In this document: piece by piece, positions 34,328 through 41,603 of the stretch
Layout: each line of letters begins with the position of its first letter
How positions within the stretch are numbered: the first letter of the stretch is position 1
Assembly: GCA_016219115.1 (NCBI GenBank)
Contig: JACRCH010000117.1
Location: forward strand, 1-41,603
Reading direction: 5' to 3'
Source: Deltaproteobacteria bacterium
Lineage (GTDB): Bacteria; Desulfobacterota; GWC2-55-46
DNA: 41,603 bases
Program-made: the position numbers and the translations under genes
Notes under the pieces: generated by a model
Told to the model about the DNA's origin: nothing
Seen by the model: only the letters and a program-made list of their open reading frames with translations
Database searches by the model: none

Positions 34328-34750
34328 ATGGAGGTTCTTGCTAAAGAGGCGGACAGGTGGCTCAGGCAGGGCGAGTACGACCTTAAGGTTGCCGAATGGA
34401 ACCAGCAGGGCGGCTTTTTCGCCCCGGCGTGTTTCTGGGCGCAGCAGGCGGCCGCAAAATGCCTCAGGGGCTTTCTCTACATGAACAGGGAGGACGCCCG
34501 CGAGACCCGCTCCGTCGTGGACCTTCTGGACAGGGCCATAACCTACGAGGAGGAGTTCAGGAACTTCGTCGGGGTCTCAACGAGCCTGGACATATACTAC
34601 AAGACCTCGCGTTTTCCGGACGCCCTGCCCGGCGGGATCCCCGCCGAGGTCATCAGCGAGAAGGACTCAAGGGACGCGATAAAACAGGCCGGAGACATAC
34701 TGGCGGTCGTCGAGAAAAAAAGAAAGGCGTATCTGCCGGACACGCTGTAG
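34328..34750 (+). CDS. Orphan HEPN-domain protein lacking histidine
   Basis: This 140-residue protein has the HEPN four-helix pattern: WLRQGEYDLKVAEW, FFAPACFWAQQAAAKCLRGFL, and the C-terminal YYKTSRFPD and EVISEKDSRDAIKQAGDIL. HEPN proteins are often RNases of toxin-antitoxin or phage-defence pairs, using an R-x4-6-H motif. Where relatives have THSL, this one reads TRSVVDLL, and the whole protein has no histidine, so classical HEPN RNase activity is unlikely. No MNT nucleotidyltransferase partner lies beside it. AGGAGG precedes the ATG. The gene is flanked exactly by a V repeat (ending 34308) and a U repeat (starting 34751, the base after its stop). It could be a binding or scaffold subunit, or a decaying toxin. 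Confidence 0.85.
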   Translation: MEVLAKEADRWLRQGEYDLKVAEWNQQGGFFAPACFWAQQAAAKCLRGFLYMNREDARETRSVVDLLDRAITYEEEFRNFVGVSTSLDIYYKTSRFPDALPGGIPAEVISEKDSRDAIKQAGDILAVVEKKRKAYLPDTL

Positions 34751-34966
34751 GTTTTGATATTTCCTTCGGGTTGAGTGGGTGTGCCACTCCGCAATCCCGT
34801 CGCTTTAGCGGCGGGTCAAGGCTGGCAAATATAGATGATTTTTCCCCACCATCAAAATTCTCTGTCATTCATGGCGGAGAATTTTAATCAAGCGCGGCTT
34901 GCCGCGCATATAAATACAGATTTCCCCTGGGTACCCCGCCAGCCAAGCTGCCGGGTGGTTCATCGG
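34751..34966 (+). repeat. U-type repeat, second copy, directly after the HEPN gene
   Basis: This is a direct repeat of 33931-34118. It begins the base after the HEPN stop codon, includes the 112-base block at 34776-34887 and ends with the CCCGCCAGCC...GGGTGGTTCATCGG hairpin end. The prepilin peptidase gene follows. Confidence 0.9.
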
Positions 34967-35034
34967 GGTTTTTGCTCTTTAACGGTCTGAAAACCCCGGA
35001 GGCTTGGAGACCGGGGAGGGTGTGTCTTAAAATC

Positions 35035-35814
35035 ATGGAAGATCATCTTATCTTAATCCTGCCCTTTGTCTTCGGGGCCGTCGTGGGGAGTTTTCTGAAT
35101 GTCTGCATCTACAGGATCCCTCTCAAGGTCTCCCTGGTATCTCCGCCGTCGAGGTGCTCTTCATGCGGCAAGCTCATCCCTTTCTATCTCAATATACCGG
35201 TCCTGGGCTATATATTCCTCGGCGGGAAGTGCCACTACTGCAAAACGCCTTTTTCCATAAGGTACCCGGCGGTGGAGGCTATCACGGGGCTTTTTGCCGT
35301 ATTCCTCTTCCAGAGGTACGGTATCAGGCCGGAGCTTTTCGTATACTTCGCGCTGGTCTCATCCCTTATAGTCATCACGTTCATAGACCTCGACCACAGG
35401 ATAATACCGGATGTCATAAGCCTTCCGGGCATCGTCACGGGTTTTGCCGCTTCTTTTTTCCTTGAGGCCCCGGGGGTCCTGGCTTCAGCCATCGGGATAG
35501 TCCTCGGAGGAGGCATCCTCTTCGGTATCGCCGCCGCGTATCTTCTGCTGACCGGCAAGGACGGCATGGGGGGAGGGGATATCAAGCTTCTGGCTATGGT
35601 CGGGGCGTTTGTGGGGTGGAAGGGCGTCTTAGTCACTCTTCTGTTCAGCTCGTTCATAGGGGCCGTCTCCGGCATAGCCTTTATCATCGCCTTGGGGAAA
35701 GGCCGCAAATACGCCATCCCGTTCGGGCCGTTTCTGGCCGCCGGAGCGCTGGTATATCTTTTCTACGGCGATTTTCTGGTCAACTGGTATATCATGAAGG
35801 CCGTTGGCGAGTAA
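35035..35814 (+). CDS. pilD: Type IV prepilin peptidase/N-methyltransferase
   Basis: This inner-membrane aspartic protease of 259 residues cleaves and N-methylates prepilins. The cytoplasmic N-terminal domain has paired CxxC zinc motifs (CSSC and CHYC). The two catalytic aspartates lie in FIDLDHRIIPD and GMGGGDIKL (GxGD). About seven to eight membrane helices follow the usual pattern. ATG 35035 is preferred over the open-frame start at 34972, whose first 21 residues do not fit the family. The pilins downstream (38862-41603) all have matching Gly|Phe sites. A kinase/regulator pair follows after 76 bases. Confidence 0.94.
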   Translation: MEDHLILILPFVFGAVVGSFLNVCIYRIPLKVSLVSPPSRCSSCGKLIPFYLNIPVLGYIFLGGKCHYCKTPFSIRYPAVEAITGLFAVFLFQRYGIRPELFVYFALVSSLIVITFIDLDHRIIPDVISLPGIVTGFAASFFLEAPGVLASAIGIVLGGGILFGIAAAYLLLTGKDGMGGGDIKLLAMVGAFVGWKGVLVTLLFSSFIGAVSGIAFIIALGKGRKYAIPFGPFLAAGALVYLFYGDFLVNWYIMKAVGE

Positions 35815-35890
35815 CCGCCGGCATCTCCCGTTATCCGCACACTCGCAAGGTTAGGCCCTGATAGAGCGGCTTTGGGCCTGAAGGAGCTCG

Positions 35891-37402
35891 ATGAGGTTTA
35901 ATCTCGGCATACGCGCTCAGCTTACGGCCGGCATAGTCCTTACTACGCTTGCCGGGATCGGGCTTATCGGCTTATTGAGCATCAAGATAGTCGAGAACAG
36001 CGCCGTATACTGGAAGATAGGCGAGGCCGGCAAGGTCATAAAGACAATCCGCTCCGTGCTCGAAAAGCCATCCTCAGCCGGTTATTCCAGAGAGGCCTTG
36101 AGGTTTGCGGGGGTCGTCTTCCATGGCGCGGGGGTCGCCGACTACAGGTTGACTGCCCCTTCCGGTGGCGTGCTTCTTAAGGAAGGCTCTCTGCCGCAGG
36201 ACCCCGGCGAAGAGGTCCCGTACCCGGATTTATCGGTCAGGCGCATCGGCGCGGGCTGGTTCCAGGGGCCGGGCAGGCTCCTTCTGGTAAGCTCGGCGTT
36301 TGACGGGACCGGGTCGATAGAGTTTACCGTATCGCTCGCTGACATAAGGGCGGACATGGCCAGGGTAAGGAAGTTCCTTCTCTTCTACGCCCTCCTTGAT
36401 TCCGCCATAATAATAATCTTCGGCGTATACTTCCTCTCGCGCTCGATAATCGGGCCTCTTAAGAAGCTTGAGGTCGCGGCCACCCGCATCGCCGGCGGCA
36501 AACTCGGCGAGAGGGCCGATGTGGCGGTCGATAACGAGGTCGGAAGCCTCGCCTCATCGTTCAACGTGATGGCCGAGCGTCTTGAGGAGGAGATAAAGAG
36601 CCTGGAGAGGGTGAACCTGGAGCTTGTGAACGCGCAGGAGGAGCTTTTGCGGTCCTCAACGCTTGCGGCCGTCGGAAGGCTTGCCGCGGGGATCGCGCAT
36701 GAGATAGGCAACCCCCTGGGAGCCGTCCACGGGTATCTCGACATCCTTTCAAAAGGCCTTCAGGATAAAGGAGATGAGCAGGAGATAATCGAGAGGGCCT
36801 CGAAGGAGGTCTCAAGGATAGACCTTATCGTGCGCGAGTTCCTGGAGATAGCGAGGCCCTCGAAAAGGCCTTCCGAGCCGGTGGACGCAAACCGCATTCT
36901 GGAGGATACCGTCTCCACGGTGGGTCTTCACAGGGACTTTACAGGCGTAGAAACGAAGCTGGAGCTTGCGGAAGGCCTCCCGAAAGTGGCGATAGACGAG
37001 GGCAAATTGAGACAGGTCTTCATGAACCTCCTTATAAACGCCGCCCAGTCCATGGCCGACAATAACGCTGTCAAGACCGTGCTCATAAGCACATCCGTTG
37101 AGAAGAGGGCCGGGGGGCCGAGGTTGAGAAGACGTAAGGACGACCCTCCCGTCAATGGGCGTCACTCCGTTGACAGGGAGTTCGTCGTCATAAGGTTTAC
37201 GGATAACGGGAGCGGCGTGGCCGAACGCGACGCCGCGAAGATCTTCGACCCGTTCTTTACGACGAAGGACGTGGGCAAAGGCTCTGGACTCGGGCTTTTC
37301 ATCTCGCAGTCCATCATAAAGACGTACGGCGGCGGTATCAGCATCGAGAGTGGAGAGGGGATAGGGTCCACCTTTACGGTGATATTGCCTTCAGGGAGAT
37401 AG
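35891..37402 (+). CDS. Sensor histidine kinase, PilS/NtrB type
   Basis: This 503-residue kinase has membrane helices at about 11-33 and 161-183 with a periplasmic sensor between. HAMP follows (about 184-238). The NtrB-like phospho-acceptor is His270 in AAGIAHEIGNPLG, and the catalytic domain has Asn383, DNGSGV (438-443) and GSGLGL. An Arg/Lys-rich insert (about 404-428) interrupts the ATPase domain. Classical PilS has six membrane helices, so PilS is a role name by context rather than by architecture. The regulator gene starts one base after the stop codon, so the two form a pair. Confidence 0.92.
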   Translation: MRFNLGIRAQLTAGIVLTTLAGIGLIGLLSIKIVENSAVYWKIGEAGKVIKTIRSVLEKPSSAGYSREALRFAGVVFHGAGVADYRLTAPSGGVLLKEGSLPQDPGEEVPYPDLSVRRIGAGWFQGPGRLLLVSSAFDGTGSIEFTVSLADIRADMARVRKFLLFYALLDSAIIIIFGVYFLSRSIIGPLKKLEVAATRIAGGKLGERADVAVDNEVGSLASSFNVMAERLEEEIKSLERVNLELVNAQEELLRSSTLAAVGRLAAGIAHEIGNPLGAVHGYLDILSKGLQDKGDEQEIIERASKEVSRIDLIVREFLEIARPSKRPSEPVDANRILEDTVSTVGLHRDFTGVETKLELAEGLPKVAIDEGKLRQVFMNLLINAAQSMADNNAVKTVLISTSVEKRAGGPRLRRRKDDPPVNGRHSVDREFVVIRFTDNGSGVAERDAAKIFDPFFTTKDVGKGSGLGLFISQSIIKTYGGGISIESGEGIGSTFTVILPSGR

Positions 37403-37403
37403 A

Positions 37404-38750
37404 ATGAGAATAATGGTAATTGACGACGAAGACTCGATGCGCCACATGCTCTCCGTCATCTTGAAGCGGGAGGGGTATGATCCCGTTGCGTTCGCCGACG
37501 CCGGGAAAGCCCTTTCGGCCCTCGACGGTAACGATTTCGATTTCATACTCTGCGACATAAAGATGCCAGGCATGAACGGCCTTGAGTTTTTGAAAGCCCT
37601 CAATGAGAGCGGCCTGCGGCAGACCGTCATAATGATGAGCGCCTACGGGACCATAGACACGGCCATAGAGTGCATGAAGCTCGGGGCCTACGACTACATC
37701 TCAAAGCCGTTCAAGGCCGATGAGATAATACTCACGGTCAAAAAAGCCGAGGAGAGGGAAAGCCTCAAGAGGGAGAACAGCCGCCTTAAAAGCGAGGCCC
37801 GGAAGGACTACGACTCGAGCGACATCTTCACCCGTGACAAAAAGATGATCGAGATATTAAGCCTCGTGGAGAAGGTCTCGAATTATTCGACCTCGGTCCT
37901 TCTAACCGGGGAGAGCGGCACCGGCAAAGAACTCGTGGCCAGGGCCATACACTACGGCGGCAACAGGGCGGACAAACCCTTTGTCGTCGTCAACTGCGGG
38001 GCCATACCAGGAACGCTCCTTGAAAGCGAGCTTTTCGGCCATGTAAAAGGGGCCTTTACCGACGCCCACAGGAACAAGACCGGGCTCTTCCAGGAATCGG
38101 ACTCGGGGACGATCTTCCTCGATGAGGTCGGGGAGCTTCCGATGGAACTGCAGGTAAAGCTGCTGCGTACCCTTCAGGAGGGAGAGGTAAGGCGGGTCGG
38201 AGATACCAGGTCGGTAAGGATAGACACCAGGGTAGTGGCCGCCACTCACAAGGACCTGAAAGAGGAGATAAAGAAGGGCGACTTCAGGGAGGACCTCTAC
38301 TACAGGCTCAATGTCATAGAGATAAAGCTGCCGCCGCTGCGTGAAAGGCCCTCCGATATCCTTGGCCTCGCGGGCCATTTCGTCGATAAGTACGCCAGGA
38401 AGTTCGGCAAACCCGTCAAGGGTATCTCTAAGGAAGCCGCTGTGGTCTTGAGCGCTTACTCATGGCCCGGAAATGTCAGGGAGCTTGAGAACGCCATAGA
38501 GCGGGCGATGATCCTTGAGGAGACCTCCACGATAAGGCAGGAGTCGCTTCCGATAGGCCCGAAGACCGCTACCCCGGCTTCCATTCCATCCCCGGACGAA
38601 CTCTCGATCAAAAAGGCACAGGAATCGCTTGAGAAAGACCTTATAAAAAAGGCGCTCGCGAAGACCAATAACAATAAGACAAGGGCCGCCGAGATCCTTG
38701 AGATAAGTCACAGGGCGCTCCTCTATAAGATAAAAAGTTACGGACTATGA
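37404..38750 (+). CDS. pilR: Sigma-54-dependent response regulator, PilR/NtrC type
   Basis: This 448-residue regulator has a receiver domain with phospho-acceptor Asp51 (acidic Asp7-Asp8-Glu9, Lys101). The AAA+ domain has Walker A GESGTGKE (169-176), the sigma-54 loop as GAFTDA (216-221, where GAFTGA is classical) and Walker B GTIFLDEVG. The Fis-type helix-turn-helix ends the protein (NNNKTRAAEILEISHRALLYKI). It is paired with the kinase upstream. A near-perfect sigma-54 promoter lies 67 bases downstream of its stop, before the pilin genes, so control of pilins by this protein is very likely, though inferred. Confidence 0.93.
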   Translation: MRIMVIDDEDSMRHMLSVILKREGYDPVAFADAGKALSALDGNDFDFILCDIKMPGMNGLEFLKALNESGLRQTVIMMSAYGTIDTAIECMKLGAYDYISKPFKADEIILTVKKAEERESLKRENSRLKSEARKDYDSSDIFTRDKKMIEILSLVEKVSNYSTSVLLTGESGTGKELVARAIHYGGNRADKPFVVVNCGAIPGTLLESELFGHVKGAFTDAHRNKTGLFQESDSGTIFLDEVGELPMELQVKLLRTLQEGEVRRVGDTRSVRIDTRVVAATHKDLKEEIKKGDFREDLYYRLNVIEIKLPPLRERPSDILGLAGHFVDKYARKFGKPVKGISKEAAVVLSAYSWPGNVRELENAIERAMILEETSTIRQESLPIGPKTATPASIPSPDELSIKKAQESLEKDLIKKALAKTNNNKTRAAEILEISHRALLYKIKSYGL

Positions 38751-38767
38751 AAAAAGTTCATAGTCCG
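38741..38767 (+). terminator. Hairpin overlapping the pilR stop codon
   Basis: CGGACTATGAA (38741-38751) pairs with TTCATAGTCCG (38757-38767) around AAAAG. The stop codon TGA lies within the left arm. There is no T run, so it may be a weak terminator or block read-through into the pilin unit. Confidence 0.5.
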
Positions 38768-38816
38768 GCTCCCTCCCTGAAAATCTAAAACCCTTAAAAA
38801 TCAAATAGTTGTCTTT

Positions 38817-38832
38817 TGGCACGCCTGTTGCA
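38817..38832 (+). promoter_or_regulatory. Sigma-54 promoter for the minor pilin operon
   Basis: TGGCACG (38817-38823), four bases, then TTGCA (38828-38832) matches the -24/-12 consensus completely. The start point would be near 38843, about 19 bases before the first pilin ATG, with AGGAG between. Confidence 0.88.
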
Positions 38833-38861
38833 ATCTTTTCTACCCAGGAGAAGATACTGAT

Positions 38862-39362
38862 ATGCTTATGAGACTGAATGACATTGCAAGAGGCAACAGG
38901 GGCTTTCAGCTGGTGGAGTTGTTGGTAGTGATAGCGCTGATATCCATACTTGTTGCCATAGGCGTCCCGACGATAGTGGACCAGATACGGCACTTGAGGC
39001 TTAGTAGATCAGTGAGGGATTTGGCTACTGAACTCAACGCCGCAAGACTTAAGGCCATAGCCCAGAACACCAAGTACAGGGTATCCGTGACCCTTCCGAA
39101 CACCTACCTCCTGCAGAAGTGGGATACCACGACAAGCTCATGGGTGAACGACCCGAGCCACGGAATAAAGACCATTGAGCCGGGGATCAATATTTCCAAC
39201 CCTGCCGTCAACTTTATACCCGTGTTCTATCCGAACGGGACCGCTACTGTCGTTGACATACCCAACGGCATATGCATGGACAATCCGTCATGGACCAATG
39301 ACAAGATGAAGATAACGGTTCAGGGACCGACAGGAATGATAACGATAACGACAGGGTGCTAA
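38862..39362 (+). CDS. Minor pseudopilin, GspH/FimT family
   Basis: This 166-residue type IV pilin-like protein has a leader of about 14 residues ending NRG, then the mature start FQLVELLVVIALISILVAIGVP with Glu at +5, as required for methylation and assembly. The C-terminal beta domain has two cysteines (in GICMDN and the last residue, TTGC) that could form a disulfide. FimT/FimU proteins prime pilus assembly, and some bind DNA for uptake. It is first behind the sigma-54 promoter. A second ATG at 38868 is possible. Confidence 0.9.
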   Translation: MLMRLNDIARGNRGFQLVELLVVIALISILVAIGVPTIVDQIRHLRLSRSVRDLATELNAARLKAIAQNTKYRVSVTLPNTYLLQKWDTTTSSWVNDPSHGIKTIEPGINISNPAVNFIPVFYPNGTATVVDIPNGICMDNPSWTNDKMKITVQGPTGMITITTGC

Positions 39363-39364
39363 AC

Positions 39365-39853
39365 ATGAAAAAGACGACAGATAAAGGCTTCACCCTCGTA
39401 GAGGTACTGATAGCGCTGACTATCCTTTCCATAGGGATCCTCGGCATAGCCGGGCTCGCGGGCACGGCCATAAAGAGCTCGAGCTATGCACGGTCCCTGA
39501 CCCAGGCCACAAACTTCGGGCAGGAGAGGCTCGAGGCGCTTATGGGCGTGGAATACAACAACATCCAGTCTTCCGAAACAACGGGGCCGTCTGACCTTAT
39601 GAGGACCTGCGTGGGGCCGACGGGCGTCAATAACAACATCTATACCTGCACCCCGACTACCCCCACCAAAACCATCGGCAACACCGTCTACACCTGGTCG
39701 TATATCGTCACATATATCGACCTTGACGGCAACGGGATCATAAGCCCTTATGTTGACGGGATCAAGAGGGTAGACCTTACGGTATCCTGGACAGATATGC
39801 TTTGGTATACGCAGAAGAGCGTAAAATTCGTGACCTTAAGGACCAGAGGGTAA
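39365..39853 (+). CDS. pilV: Minor pilin, PilV family
   Basis: This 162-residue protein has a short basic leader (MKKTTDKG) and then FTLVEVLIALTILSIGILGIAGL with Glu at +5. GQERLEALMG in the following helix region is typical of PilV/GspI-type proteins. ATG 39365 is chosen over GTG 39356, which overlaps the previous stop. AGGGTG lies upstream. It sits three bases after the FimT-like gene and probably forms part of the tip complex with it and the PilW-like protein. Confidence 0.88.
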   Translation: MKKTTDKGFTLVEVLIALTILSIGILGIAGLAGTAIKSSSYARSLTQATNFGQERLEALMGVEYNNIQSSETTGPSDLMRTCVGPTGVNNNIYTCTPTTPTKTIGNTVYTWSYIVTYIDLDGNGIISPYVDGIKRVDLTVSWTDMLWYTQKSVKFVTLRTRG

Positions 39854-39857
39854 AAAC

Positions 39858-41603
39858 ATGACGAACAAGATCAATACCCGCGCGACCGCGGCCTGCAAGC
39901 CTATGAGAAAGACAAAACGGCTTTCTAACGGAGTTGGAGGCTTCACGCTGATAGAGCTTCTAATAGCGATACTCTTAGCCGGGCTGGCAGCCACCGCCGT
40001 ATACTCGCTGTACAACAACTTCTTCAGGCAGACCTCGACCCAGGACATGATGCTCGAAGCCCAGCAGAACGCGAGGGTCGCCATAAACGCCATGGAAAGG
40101 GAGTTGATGAACGCCGGGTACGCCGCCGGCACCCCTGACATAATAACCGTGGCTACCGCCAACTCCGTGGAGTTTATATACACGGACCCCGAAACCGACC
40201 CCACCATGAGCGCTACGGCCGGCAGAAGGCTCAAGGTCCGCTATTCCCTCCAGACTGACGCGAACGGGGTTCAGTACCTTGTGAGGAAGGCTGACGACAT
40301 AACAGCCGGGACCATTGTCGGTAATACCTATCAGGTGATCCCTTATGTCAATAACCTCGCCATCGCCTACTATGGCATAGACGGCAGCACGATAGCCGAC
40401 ACTACGACCCAGGCCAGCCGTAATACCGTCAGGTTCGTTTCCATAAACCTCGTGACCCGGACAAAGGCCAATGCCCCGGGCACGGCCGCCCCCAAGACCT
40501 TCATGGTGGAGACTCACATAAGGCTTAGAAACATCGGCGTCGGCTCTACCGCCACGGACACCACTGCCCCGGCCGCCCCGGCCGGCCTGCAGGTCAGGGA
40601 CCCGGGTTTATGCGGCCGCCTGAAGGTCAAATGGACCAAGAACACCGAAGGAGACCTCGCCGGGTATAAGATATACTACGGCACGGCGTCCGGCAATTAC
40701 ACCGGCGTCATCAATGTGCCTCTTACCGTGATGTCAGGCTCCACATACAGCTGTGCGAATGTCGGCAGCTCCGTAGAGTGCACGATATTCCCCAACAGCC
40801 CGGCGCTTGACTATACGCCTTCAAACGCCGTCACCGCTACGACATACTACCTGGCGGTAAAGGCCTTCGACAACTCCTTGAACCACAGCGGGTTTTCCGC
40901 GGAAGCAAGCGGCAACCCCGCCGTAAGCAACCCGACCTTCGACGCGGGCGTCAATGATTCGACCTTGAACCCGGTCAAGCCCGTTGCCGTGACCGGCCTT
41001 ACGGGCGCCAACGGCGCTGTCGACAGACAGGTGGCCTTGAGCTGGACCGGCTATAACACGGCAACCAACCCGGATGTGACAGGCTTCAGGATATACAGGT
41101 CCACCGCGCCGTTCACGAGTTACCCGATAGACCCTACACAGCCCAACATAGACTGGATAGCGGGCGAGCCCGGAAGCGGCAAACCGACCGTCGCGGTCGG
41201 CGCCACGAGCTATACCGACGTCGGCCCCGGGCTTTTAGGCTGCAAGACCTATTACTACGCGATAGCGCCTGTCAACTGCGACGCAACCCTTATAACCGAC
41301 GAGGGCGGAGACCCGGCCTCCAAGAAGTATGTCCAGACCGACTACGGCGCCACATGCGGCGACGGCACTGCGGCGTGCTCCGCGGGCACCGGGTTCCCGT
41401 CGGTCGCCGGCTCGGACACGGCCCCCGGCAAGACTACCCCTCCGGCCTCTCCGGTCCTGAGCGTCAGGGCCGGCTGGAAGAGGGTCGCCCTATCGCTCAC
41501 GCAGCCCGCTGACCCGGATCTTAGCCAGACCTGCGTCTACTCGAACCTGGGCATCACCTATCCCTCGCTCCAGACCAATACGGGTATGTTCCCGAAGACG
41601 CTC
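39858..41603 (+). CDS. pilW: PilW-like minor pilin with fibronectin-III-like modules (runs off the window)
   Basis: The reading frame is open for 582 codons to the window end with no stop. The leader MTNKINTRAT... ends GVGG and is followed by FTLIELLIAILLAGLAATAVY with Glu at +5. Residues about 60-230 are PilW-like (QQNARVAINAMERELMNAGY). After a TATDTTAPAAPAG linker come fibronectin-III-like domains at about 237-355 (YKIYYGTASGNY, TYYLAVKAFD), about 374-490 (FRIYRSTAPF, TYYYAIAPV) and a third starting near 528. PilW alone is usually much shorter, so this is a pilin-adhesin fusion by architecture. Cysteine pairs suggest disulfides. AGAGGG precedes the ATG. Confidence 0.9.
   Translation, partial: MTNKINTRATAACKPMRKTKRLSNGVGGFTLIELLIAILLAGLAATAVYSLYNNFFRQTSTQDMMLEAQQNARVAINAMERELMNAGYAAGTPDIITVATANSVEFIYTDPETDPTMSATAGRRLKVRYSLQTDANGVQYLVRKADDITAGTIVGNTYQVIPYVNNLAIAYYGIDGSTIADTTTQASRNTVRFVSINLVTRTKANAPGTAAPKTFMVETHIRLRNIGVGSTATDTTAPAAPAGLQVRDPGLCGRLKVKWTKNTEGDLAGYKIYYGTASGNYTGVINVPLTVMSGSTYSCANVGSSVECTIFPNSPALDYTPSNAVTATTYYLAVKAFDNSLNHSGFSAEASGNPAVSNPTFDAGVNDSTLNPVKPVAVTGLTGANGAVDRQVALSWTGYNTATNPDVTGFRIYRSTAPFTSYPIDPTQPNIDWIAGEPGSGKPTVAVGATSYTDVGPGLLGCKTYYYAIAPVNCDATLITDEGGDPASKKYVQTDYGATCGDGTAACSAGTGFPSVAGSDTAPGKTTPPASPVLSVRAGWKRVALSLTQPADPDLSQTCVYSNLGITYPSLQTNTGMFPKTL

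Overview
This window comes from a Gram-negative bacterium of about 57-58% GC by eye. I infer a deltaproteobacterial-type lineage (Desulfobacterota, or a neighbour such as Nitrospirota). The grounds are the gene set: xerC-hslV-hslU followed by arginine genes, the LL-diaminopimelate aminotransferase route to lysine, a pyrophosphate-type phosphofructokinase, a short Rv2747-like N-acetylglutamate synthase, and a type IV pilus locus under sigma-54 control. The lineage is not proven from this window. All 36 genes I accept lie on the + strand, and seven or more start at TTG behind good ribosome-binding sites. No tRNA, rRNA, CRISPR array, transposase or prophage gene was seen.

Layout. 1-5.1 kb: a secreted TPR plus PgaB-C-terminal-like glycosidase, an FNR-type regulator, a sensor histidine kinase and a PPi-dependent phosphofructokinase. 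5.7-9.3 kb: a Mut7-C RNase-like protein, cutA, lepA and lepB. 9.5-18.9 kb: a long biosynthetic run of xerC, hslV, hslU, argB, argD, argF, argG, a fumarylacetoacetate-hydrolase-family enzyme and dapL, closed by terminators. 19-25 kb: folK with a small YHS-like membrane protein, an LsrF-like aldolase/thiolase with a zinc dehydrogenase, then nadK and recN. 25.4-33.9 kb: an argA-like acetyltransferase, tldE/pmbA, a CRP-type regulator, an M23 peptidase, secA and argJ. 34.3-34.8 kb: an isolated HEPN-domain gene. 35-41.6 kb: prepilin peptidase, a PilS/PilR-like two-component pair, a near-perfect sigma-54 promoter and three minor pilins. The last pilin carries fibronectin-III-like modules and runs off the window.

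How the genes work together. Arginine synthesis is represented by argB-D-F-G, argJ and an argA-like gene; argC and argH are not in the window. Regulated proteolysis (HslUV, TldE) and protein export (SecA, LepB) are housekeeping. The pilus block is coherent: the kinase/regulator pair probably drives the sigma-54 promoter at 38817, and the prepilin peptidase would process the three pilins, each of which has a Gly|Phe cleavage site.

The most unusual structure is a family of modular, hairpin-rich intergenic repeats, here called U and V. It occurs near 1, 5.1-5.5, 13.3, 23.1, 25.1-25.4, 33.9-34.3 and 34.75-34.97 kb. At one fixed point inside U there is either nothing, a 112-bp block or a 293-bp block. 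V is a run of hairpins with at least one compensatory base-pair change between copies. The HEPN gene fits exactly between a V terminus and a U start. The comparable V-U junction at 25.23 kb holds only about 20 bp, so the gene looks like cargo in a repeat junction.
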